In this document: positions 1 through 4,809 of the stretch, in pieces
How positions within the stretch are numbered: the first letter of the stretch is position 1
Layout of the letters: each line of letters begins with the position of its first letter
Source: an uncultured Oscillibacter sp.
GTDB taxonomy: Bacteria > Bacillota > Clostridia > Oscillospirales > Oscillospiraceae
Direction of reading: 5' to 3'
Length of the DNA stretch: 9,959 nt
NCBI GenBank assembly: GCA_910586735.1
Contig: CAJUJW010000081.1
Coordinates: 1 to 9,959, forward strand
Notes under the pieces: generated by a model
What the model saw: the letters and a program-made list of their open reading frames with translations, nothing else
What the model was told of the DNA's origin: nothing
The model's database searches: none
Position numbers and translations under genes: made by a program

Positions 1-1091
1 GTGGTGCGGCTGACCAGGTTGCCCAGGTCGTTGGCCAGGTCCGTGTTGATGGTCTGAATCAGAAGCTCGTTGGAGAAGTTCCCGTCGGACCCGAAGGGGA
101 AGGTCCGCATGAGGAAGAAGCGCAGGGCGTCCACGCCGAACTGCTCCGCCAGGATATAGGGGTCCACCACGTTGCCCTTGGACTTGGACATCTTGCCCCC
201 GTCCAGGAGGAGCCAGCCGTGGCCGAAGCACTTCTTAGGCACGGGCTCGCCCAGGCTCATGAGCATGGCGGGCCAGATGATGGAGTGGAACCGGACAATC
301 TCCTTGCCCACGATGTTCACGCCGGGCCACCAGCCTTTTTCGTAGTCATCGTACCGGTCGTTTCCATAGCCCAGGGCCGTGATATAGTTGGAGAGGGCGT
401 CCACCCAGACGTAGACCACGTGGCCGGGGTCGAAGTCCACGGGCACGCCCCAGGAGAAGCTGGTCCGGGAGACGCACAGGTCCTCCAGCCCCGGGTCGAT
501 GAAGTTTTTCACCATCTCGTTGACCCGGGAGCGGGGCTCCAGGAAGTCCGTGTTCTCCAGCAGGTCCCGGATTTTACCGGCGTACTTGCTCAGGCGGAAG
601 AAGTAGGCCTCCTCCTCCGCGTCCTGGACCTCCCGGCCGCAGTCGGGGCACTTGCCGTCCGCCAGCTGGCTCTCGGTCCAGAAGGACTCGCAGGGCTTGC
701 AGTATTTCCCCTTGTAGGTTCCTTTGTAGATGTCTCCGTTGTCGTGGAGGCGGCGGAAAATATATTGGATGGATTTCACATGATAGCCGTCCGTGGTGCG
801 GATGAAGCGGTCGTTGGAGATGTTCATCAGCTTCCACAGGTCCAGCACGCCCCTGGGGCCCTCCACGATGCGGTCCACGAACTCCTTGGGGGAGACCCCG
901 GCCTCCCTGGCCTTGTCCTCGATTTTCTGACCGTGCTCGTCGGTGCCGGTGAGGAACATTACGTCCTCGCCCAGCAGCCGGTGATAGCGGGCCAGCACGT
1001 CGGTGGCCACGGTGCAGTAGGTGTGGCCGATGTGGAGCTTGTCCGAGGGGTAGTAGATGGGCGTGGTGATATAGAACTTGTTCTTTTCCAT
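1..1091 (-). CDS. metG: Methionyl-tRNA synthetase, 5' part (C-terminus beyond window)
   Basis: This gene encodes the enzyme that attaches methionine to tRNA-Met in the cytoplasm, using ATP. Reading from the ATG at 1091-1089, the class I signature HIGH lies at residues 20-23 and KMSKS at residues 300-304. Between them is a zinc knuckle, C131-x2-C134 and C148-x2-C151, as in the Thermus-like MetRS type. About 363 residues are present, covering the catalytic domain and the start of the anticodon-binding helical domain. The rest, typically some 280 residues more, lies off the left edge. The start is fixed by an AAAGGAG ribosome binding site about 8 bases upstream and by the usual N-terminal strand reading FYITTPIYYPS. 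It has its own promoter at 1164-1192 and is divergent from the AT-rich island. No frameshift is seen. The family assignment is very secure. Confidence 0.97.
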   Translation of the reverse strand, partial: MEKNKFYITTPIYYPSDKLHIGHTYCTVATDVLARYHRLLGEDVMFLTGTDEHGQKIEDKAREAGVSPKEFVDRIVEGPRGVLDLWKLMNISNDRFIRTTDGYHVKSIQYIFRRLHDNGDIYKGTYKGKYCKPCESFWTESQLADGKCPDCGREVQDAEEEAYFFRLSKYAGKIRDLLENTDFLEPRSRVNEMVKNFIDPGLEDLCVSRTSFSWGVPVDFDPGHVVYVWVDALSNYITALGYGNDRYDDYEKGWWPGVNIVGKEIVRFHSIIWPAMLMSLGEPVPKKCFGHGWLLLDGGKMSKSKGNVVDPYILAEQFGVDALRFFLMRTFPFGSDGNFSNELLIQTINTDLANDLGNLVSRT

Positions 1092-1110
1092 AGGTCTTTC
1101 TCCTTTAAAA

Positions 1111-1137
1111 CGGCGGCCCCGAATGGAAGGGACGCCG
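1111..1137 (-). promoter_or_regulatory. Hairpin in the metG leader
   Basis: Two arms pair: CGGCG at 1111-1115 with CGCCG at 1133-1137, and CCC at 1118-1120 with GGG at 1129-1131. They leave a small 2x1 internal loop and an 8-base apical loop. On the metG strand the hairpin is followed directly by TTTT and then AAAGGAG, so it sits against the ribosome binding site. It could tune translation or act as a weak attenuator. The U-run is short and no alternative antiterminator is visible, so a role is only inferred. Confidence 0.45.
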
Positions 1138-1140
1138 GGA

Positions 1141-1168
1141 TTGACGGGGGATATAGCTGGTTTATTAT
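1141..1168 (+). promoter_or_regulatory. Possible opposing promoter overlapping the metG promoter
   Basis: On the plus strand TTGACG (1141-1146, 5 of 6) and TATTAT (1163-1168, 5 of 6) are 16 bases apart. The -10 shares bases with the metG -10 on the other strand. It would drive transcription rightward into the AT-rich island. The spacing is one base short of ideal and the gene it serves is now broken, so it may be a relic or coincidence. Confidence 0.35.
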
Positions 1169-1192
1169 ACCGGGAATGGCGGGAAATTACAA
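1164..1192 (-). promoter_or_regulatory. Sigma-A-type promoter for metG
   Basis: On the minus strand there is a perfect -10 box TATAAT (1169-1164) and a -35 box TTGTAA (1192-1187, 4 of 6 consensus positions) separated by exactly 17 bases. Transcription would begin near 1157, giving a leader of about 65 bases before the metG start. That is too short for a T-box, so metG does not appear to be T-box controlled here. Confidence 0.75.
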
Positions 1193-1194
1193 GC

Positions 1195-1800
1195 GTGATT
1201 TCAGAGGAGGAGGCTTTTGTGGGAACAGGTTGATATGGAGGAAACTGTGTGCTGCAATCATCCCGAAATATATTTGGATGTGTGGTGAAATTATGAAAAG
1301 TTTAAAGGATATATGGATTTCTTAAAAAGGACCGATATTCATTTTGGAAGGGAATACGCTGGACAAAATGAATTGAATATCGCAGTGGCTCAAGTTGAAT
1401 TTGCTAATAGAATAACTTTGAATTTAGGAAATATAACCGCCTGTGTTTTCCACACCATATCGCCTCATTCCGAAGATGCGACCTGTATTTACATACCAGA
1501 GGAAAAAGTTTTGTTTTTAGGCGATTCTACAAGTGAGGATTTTTTCAATGAAGGTTATATGGACAAGAAAAAATTGGAACAGTTGATTCAATTGATATCT
1601 GATATAGATTGTGAGTATTGCGTGTTAAGCCATTGCGAACCCTTGAAAAAAGGGGATCTGCTTAAATATTTAGACAGCATTAAATAATTTCTGCCTTGCT
1701 GGAGACCTCCGTTTCGGCTGGAAAACCGGGATAAATCAAATCACATACATGGTCTATCGTCATGGCGATAATCGCAATCAGTTTTAAATGGTTCGCGTTC
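1195..1800. mobile_element. AT-rich island with gene fragments, probable decayed acquired DNA
   Basis: Base composition drops sharply here. Two 60-base lines counted by hand inside it (1321-1380 and 1501-1560) are about 30-33% GC, while the flanking genes are strongly GC-rich. The island holds an N-terminally truncated MBL-fold hydrolase on the plus strand and a stump of a TraX-family protein on the minus strand. TraX-like proteins are often carried on conjugative elements. I see no transposase, integrase, attachment site or clear flanking repeats, so the boundaries are approximate and the mobile origin is inference. Confidence 0.5.
1313..1687 (+). pseudogene. MBL-fold metallo-hydrolase, C-terminal remnant
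   Basis: The 124-residue product resembles the C-terminal half of metallo-beta-lactamase-fold hydrolases. It has the strand bearing HSEDAT (residues 52-57), the FLGDS strand with the bridging aspartate, and a final SHCEP histidine motif near residue 107. The N-terminal HxHxDH metal site that completes the active centre is absent, so a functional enzyme is unlikely. The same reading frame stays open back to 1289, is interrupted by a TGA at 1286-1288 and then continues open to 1199, which points to decay rather than a true start at the ATG at 1313. No convincing ribosome binding site precedes that ATG. Base use is AT-rich, unlike all neighbours. Its original substrate cannot be told. If expressed, it would be a partial domain only. 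Confidence 0.6.
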
Positions 1801-1802
1801 AA
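1680..1802 (-). pseudogene. TraX-family protein, N-terminal stump
   Basis: Read on the minus strand from a TTG at 1802-1800, this gives a 40-residue peptide beginning LNANHLKLIAIIAMTIDHV, followed by LIYPGF. That matches the first transmembrane segment of TraX-like membrane proteins (LK-hydrophobic-MxIDH). The family normally has several more membrane segments and is over 200 residues long. Here the frame becomes polar and ends at 1680-1682. A TGA lies four codons before the TTG (three codons separate them in frame) and there is no good ribosome binding site, so both ends look lost. Its last bases overlap the end of the convergent hydrolase fragment. I recognise the family by motif only, but the motif is distinctive. 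Confidence 0.55.
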
Positions 1803-1898
1803 GCGCGGTCACGATTTCATATCGCCCTCCCGCCAACCTCTCAAGCTGTTTTTACAAGCGCCGGTTTGCCGCCCTGGCAGCAGTGCGGCGCAGGTTCC

Positions 1899-3269
1899 TT
1901 AACTGTCCTCCCCATCCTCGTCCGCCAGACTCCCGTGCCGCTTCCACCTTCCCGAGAGATACCACGCCACGGACAGCGTCAGCCCCACGGTCCAGCCCAC
2001 GGCCATGCCGTAGTACATAAAATCCGGCCCGTAGTGGTCCGCCAGCCAGTAGACCGCCGGGACCCGGACCAGGATCAGGGACAAAATCACGTCCACCATG
2101 GGGAACACGCTGTCCCCCGCGCCTCTCATGGCGTTGTTCAGGCAGAACATGATGGCGAACATGAAGTAGAAGGGCATGATGCACTGGAGGTACACGGCCC
2201 CGGCGTGGATCACCGCCGGAGTGGGGGAGAAGAAGGCAACCAACGGCTCCCGGAAGGGCATGAGGACCGCCGTCATCAGCACCGCCCAGGCGGCGGAGAG
2301 AGTCACCGTCACCCGGATGCCCTGCCGGACCCGGCCCGGCTTTTTCGCGCCCACGTTCTGGCCCACAAAGGAGATGACGGCGCTGGACAGGCTCTGAATG
2401 GGAAGGAAGGCCAGCTGGTCCAGCCGGAAGCCCACGTTGTACCCGGCGGTGAACTCCTTGCCGTAGGCGTTGATCCGCCCCATGACCACCATGGCCCCCA
2501 GGGCCACCAGGGACATCTGCACCCCCGCCGGGAGGCCGATGCCCATGATCTGCTTGAAGAGGGCCCGGTCGAACCGCCGGGGCAGGAGGCGCAGGGAAAT
2601 CTCCGGGTAGCGCCGGTTGATATAGACCACGCCGAAGAGCCAGGAAAACGCCTGGGCGATGATGGTCCCCAGGGCCACGCCCAGCACCCCCAGGCCAAAG
2701 GCCAGCACCAATACCAGGTCCAGAACGATGTTCAAAACCGAGGCGGAGGCCAGGAACAGCAGAGTGCTCCGGCTGTTCCCCAGGCCGCCCAGAATGCCGG
2801 AGTTCAGGTTGTAGCCGATGCTGCCGATGAGCCCGGCACAGACCACCATTAAATAGAGGTACGCCTCGCCGTAGGCGGCCTCCTCCACCTGGAGCAGGCG
2901 GAGGATGGGCCCCACGGCCAGCAGGGCCAGGGCCGTCAGGGGGACGATGGAGGCGAGGAAGGCGGCGTAGATGGTGTCCACGGCGTCCCGGACCCGGTCC
3001 ATCTTCCCCGCGCCGAAGAACTGGGCCACCACCACCGTCCCGCCCCCGGACAGGCCGATGAACAGGGAGGAGAACATGGTCAGAACCGGGAAGCCCACCC
3101 CCACGGCGGCCAGGGCCCCGTCCCCCACGTAGCGCCCCACCACCCAGCTGTCCACCATGTTGTAGAGCTGCTGGAGGAGGCTGCCCGCCAGCAGGGGCAG
3201 GGCGAAATAGAGAATGTGCCCGGCGGGGCTGCCCGCCGTCATGTCCCGCGTGCCGTTCGACTGCTTCAT
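1899..3269 (-). CDS. MATE-family multidrug efflux transporter
   Basis: This is a 456-residue integral membrane protein of the multidrug and toxic compound extrusion family. Such proteins export organic cations and other compounds in exchange for Na+ or H+. About 12 membrane helices in two homologous halves are visible, starting near residues 17 and 238. MATE hallmarks include VDSWVVGRYVG (39-49), the first-half GGLGNSR (161-167) and the second-half RGAGDSVFP (382-390). The length is normal for the family and the tail is acidic (DEDGEDS). The ATG at 3269-3267 lies 3 bases after the niaR stop, and its ribosome binding site (GGAGGG on the minus strand, around 3282-3277) lies inside the last niaR codons, so the two are probably translationally coupled. 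The substrate is unknown. Coexpression with a niacin-sensing repressor makes a link to nicotinate or NAD metabolism possible, but this is inference. Confidence 0.93.
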   Translation of the reverse strand: MKQSNGTRDMTAGSPAGHILYFALPLLAGSLLQQLYNMVDSWVVGRYVGDGALAAVGVGFPVLTMFSSLFIGLSGGGTVVVAQFFGAGKMDRVRDAVDTIYAAFLASIVPLTALALLAVGPILRLLQVEEAAYGEAYLYLMVVCAGLIGSIGYNLNSGILGGLGNSRSTLLFLASASVLNIVLDLVLVLAFGLGVLGVALGTIIAQAFSWLFGVVYINRRYPEISLRLLPRRFDRALFKQIMGIGLPAGVQMSLVALGAMVVMGRINAYGKEFTAGYNVGFRLDQLAFLPIQSLSSAVISFVGQNVGAKKPGRVRQGIRVTVTLSAAWAVLMTAVLMPFREPLVAFFSPTPAVIHAGAVYLQCIMPFYFMFAIMFCLNNAMRGAGDSVFPMVDVILSLILVRVPAVYWLADHYGPDFMYYGMAVGWTVGLTLSVAWYLSGRWKRHGSLADEDGEDS

Positions 3270-3272
3270 GGT

Positions 3273-3785
3273 TCAGCCCTCCAGCAGTACGCCCAGCTCC
3301 CGCAGAACGTCCTGGACCCGGAGAAAAGCCGCCTCGTCGGGACAGGAGAGGGTATGCAGGTGGATGCCCCCGGTGAGGTCCGACAGGGGCCGGGCCCCGG
3401 CCTCGCCGCAGCGGGAGAGGAACTGGCCCACGTCATAGCGGCTTGCCAGCTGGAGGGGCCCGGTGAGCTGGCCGTAAATGGGGTGGTCCACAATCACGTC
3501 CAGCACGGCGCAGCCCTGGTCCACCACGGCGCAGAGTTCCGCCTCCATGCCCGCGGCGTCGTGGCGGCAGGCCACCCGGCGGATGAGGCCCTGGTCGGCC
3601 CGCAGGATGACATAGCCCCTGGGGGTGGCGGAGATGTCCGCCCCGGAGGCCCGCAGCAGGGCCACGTCCCCCACAATTGCCTGGCGGCTGACGGAAAAGC
3701 GCTCCGCCAGGAAGCCCGCGCTGACGGGGCGGCTGGATTGCCGCAGGTGCTCCAAAATGGCCTGCCGCCGTTCTTCGGCCCGCAT
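3273..3785 (-). CDS. niaR: Niacin-responsive transcription repressor, HTH plus 3H domain
   Basis: NiaR-type proteins repress NAD biosynthesis or niacin uptake genes when nicotinic acid is present. The 170-residue product has an N-terminal winged helix of the HTH_11 type (residues about 5-60; recognition region SVSRQAIVGDVALLR) and a C-terminal 3H domain. The histidines that name this domain are visible: H75, H101 in DHPIYG, and H142 and H144 in GGIHLHTL. H75, E83, H142 and H144 have the spacing of the metal-binding residues reported for the Thermotoga homologue. The ATG at 3785-3783 has a strong AAGGAGGG site six bases upstream. It leads a two-gene operon with the MATE pump. No nad or niacin-transport gene is in the window, so its regulon cannot be read here, although autoregulation is plausible. 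The family call is firm. Confidence 0.9.
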   Translation of the reverse strand: MRAEERRQAILEHLRQSSRPVSAGFLAERFSVSRQAIVGDVALLRASGADISATPRGYVILRADQGLIRRVACRHDAAGMEAELCAVVDQGCAVLDVIVDHPIYGQLTGPLQLASRYDVGQFLSRCGEAGARPLSDLTGGIHLHTLSCPDEAAFLRVQDVLRELGVLLEG

Positions 3786-3804
3786 AGAGGTCCCTCCTTG
3801 TCGG

Positions 3805-3836
3805 TGTGGTTTGGATTTTAAAAGAAGTATACCACA
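3805..3836. promoter_or_regulatory. Inverted repeat across the niaR promoter, possible operator
   Basis: TGTGGT (3805-3810) and ACCACA (3831-3836) form a perfect 6-base inverted repeat separated by 20 bases. One arm touches the -10 box and the other lies just after the expected start of transcription. That position would suit autorepression by a dimeric regulator such as NiaR. I have not matched it to a known NiaR box, and six-base arms can arise by chance. Confidence 0.3.
3826..3831 (-). promoter_or_regulatory. Probable -10 box of the niaR-MATE operon
   Basis: On the minus strand TATACT (3831-3826, 5 of 6 consensus) lies about 40 bases before the niaR start. The -35 region at the correct distance is a pyrimidine-rich TTTCCT (3854-3849), only 3 of 6, so the promoter is either weak or helped by another factor. 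Transcription would begin near 3819. Confidence 0.5.
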
Positions 3837-3862
3837 GTCCGGGGAAAAAGGAAAGGCGGGAT

Positions 3863-3891
3863 TTGGCAGGGGGCCCGGCCTGTGTCAAGAT
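3863..3891 (+). promoter_or_regulatory. Weak candidate promoter for the DUF4180 gene
   Basis: TTGGCA (3863-3868, 5 of 6) is followed after 17 bases by CAAGAT (3886-3891, 3 of 6), with TG in the extended -10 position (3883-3884). It is the only plausible plus-strand promoter in the gap before the DUF4180 start. The poor -10 keeps confidence low. Confidence 0.3.
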
Positions 3892-3925
3892 AGGGCCTCA
3901 GCCGGAATTCGCGCCGCGATCTTGA
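3885..3925 (+). repeat. Inverted repeat in the DUF4180 leader
   Basis: TCAAGAT (3885-3891) and ATCTTGA (3919-3925) are perfect 7-base inverted arms around a GC-rich 27-base interior. The repeat ends 5 bases before the AAGGAGG site at 3931. It could fold as a leader stem or serve as a protein-binding site. Its first arm overlaps the weak -10 candidate, which argues somewhat for an operator over an RNA stem. Confidence 0.35.
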
Positions 3926-3944
3926 TTTACAAGGAGGCAGTTTT

Positions 3945-4308
3945 ATGAACATCGAATATGTGAAAGTGAATGGGACGGATATCGCGGTCGTCTCCGGCGA
4001 TCAGACGGAGACTTCTACGTCCCAGGCCGCCCTGGACCTGGCCATGACCGCGCGGTACGAGGCGGGAGCGGAGCGCCATCGACAAGCGGGCGCTGGGAGA
4101 GGGCTTCTTCATCCTCAGCACCGGCGTGGCCGGGGAGATCCTCCAGAAATTTGTCAGCTACCATGTGAAAGCCGCCGTGTTCGGCGACTGCTCCAGATAC
4201 ACCAGCAAGCCCCTTCGGGACTTCATCTATGAGTCCAACAAGGGTAAGCACTTCTTTTTCATCTCGTCCAGGGAGGAGGCCGTGGAGCGGCTGGCCCGGG
4301 CGGAGTGA
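3945..4308 (+). pseudogene. DUF4180-domain protein, frameshifted
   Basis: The gene encodes a small cytoplasmic protein of the DUF4180 family, whose function is unknown. The first frame (ATG at 3945, with AAGGAGG 7 bases upstream) gives MNIEYVKVNGTDIAVVSG and matches the family up to YEAGAE near residue 43. After that the matching sequence moves to the next frame from 4075: SAIDKRALGEGFF when the last AGC is included, then VAGEILQKF, then SRYTSKPLRDFIYESNKGK, ending at TGA 4306-4308. The shift falls exactly at two tandem GGAGC copies (4065-4074). A third copy would restore one continuous protein of about 122 residues, the usual family length. As written, the first frame runs on as unrelated sequence to 4232. 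Either the gene is inactive or slippage switches it on and off. A sequencing error cannot be excluded. Confidence 0.85.
4065..4074 (+). repeat. Tandem GGAGC pentanucleotide (two copies) at the frameshift
   Basis: Two perfect GGAGC units lie side by side at the exact point where the DUF4180 reading frame changes. Three units would give codons for A-G-A-E-R-S and restore both frame and family spacing. Loss of one five-base unit by replication slippage therefore explains the break fully. Confidence 0.75.
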
Positions 4309-4337
4309 GCAGGGCGCATGGATTCCGGTTTTTTAAG

Positions 4338-4371
4338 CGGCCCCCCTCTTTTGGGGGACCGTTTTTCTTTT
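4338..4371 (+). terminator. Intrinsic terminator after the DUF4180 gene
   Basis: CGGCCCCCC pairs with GGGGGACCG around a six-base TCTTTT loop, giving eight G-C pairs and one C-A mismatch. TTTTTCTTTT follows directly. It separates the DUF4180 transcript from the ATPase promoter 23 bases further on. Confidence 0.85.
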
Positions 4372-4393
4372 CAGGGACCTAACAAAAATTCCC

Positions 4394-4422
4394 TTGCAAA
4401 ACTGGAAGCTTTGGCCTATACT
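4394..4422 (+). promoter_or_regulatory. Sigma-A-type promoter of the V-ATPase operon
   Basis: TTGCAA (4394-4399, 4 of 6) and TATACT (4417-4422, 5 of 6) are separated by exactly 17 bases. Transcription should begin near 4429, giving a leader of about 65 bases. The promoter lies between the upstream terminator and the first ATPase gene, as expected for the head of the operon. No operator is evident. Confidence 0.75.
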
Positions 4423-4493
4423 GTAACGTAGAATGCCAGCGTGTTTTGAGCCCTGAGACAAAGCCCGCTGCACAGGAGAGAAGGTGAGAACGA

Positions 4494-4808
4494 ATGTCCC
4501 TGGAAGCGATCGAAAAGGTAACGCAGGTGGAAAACGAGGCACGGGAACGCCTTTCCGCCGCCGAGGCGGAGGCAAAGCAAATCGTCGCCGACGCGGAAAA
4601 GGAAGGTCAGGCGCTCTTGCAGAAGGCCCGGAGCGCCGGGGCGGAAGCCGGCCGTGAGCTTCTGCGTCAGGCGGAGGAGCGAGCGGCGGCTGAGGCCGCG
4701 AAAACCGCCAAGGCCGCCGAGGCGGACGCCGCCAAGCTGCGGGAGGCGGCGGGAAAGCGCCTGGAGGCCGCGGCGGAGTTTATTGTCGGAAGGGTTGTGA
4801 AGCACTGA
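4494..4808 (+). CDS. ntpF: V-type ATPase stator subunit H/G (coiled coil)
   Basis: This is the first gene of the ATPase operon. The 104-residue product is almost wholly a charged Ala/Glu/Lys-rich coiled coil (residues about 8-92) with a short hydrophobic end (EFIVGRVV). That is typical of the small peripheral-stalk subunit called NtpF, AhaH or G, which pairs with subunit E to hold the catalytic head against the membrane sector. Coiled coils of this kind are poor in diagnostic residues, so the call rests on length, position before subunit I, and the N-terminus MSLEAIEKVTQVE. That start resembles the IEKITQ start of subunit E in this operon. AAGGTGA at 4481-4487 serves as ribosome binding site. 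Its TGA lies one base before the next start, implying translational coupling. Confidence 0.85.
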   Translation: MSLEAIEKVTQVENEARERLSAAEAEAKQIVADAEKEGQALLQKARSAGAEAGRELLRQAEERAAAEAAKTAKAAEADAAKLREAAGKRLEAAAEFIVGRVVKH

Positions 4809-4809
4809 G

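Noticed and set aside
1092..1157. T-box or SAM riboswitch in the metG leader
   Set aside because: The predicted leader is only about 65 bases and lacks the conserved T-box sequence or SAM riboswitch architecture.
1286..1288. In-frame TGA read as selenocysteine
   Set aside because: The bases just downstream are A/T-rich and show no SECIS-like hairpin, and the surrounding gene is truncated and decayed.
219..1325. 368-codon open frame on the plus strand
   Set aside because: It is antisense to metG, whose HIGH, zinc and KMSKS motifs are unambiguous. The peptide is repetitive, low-complexity and antisense-like.
1803..1898. Terminator after the MATE gene
   Set aside because: GC-rich arms (GCGCCG and CGGCGC) can pair across a 22-base loop, but no U-run follows on the minus strand.
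1788..2852. 354-codon open frame on the plus strand
   Set aside because: It is antisense to the MATE transporter and is His/Gly/Pro-rich with no domain. It is a shadow of high GC content.
4065..4080. Programmed +1 frameshift in the DUF4180 gene
   Set aside because: There is no slippery codon pair or stimulating structure. A +1 shift would leave the protein two residues short, while a lost GGAGC unit restores exact family spacing.
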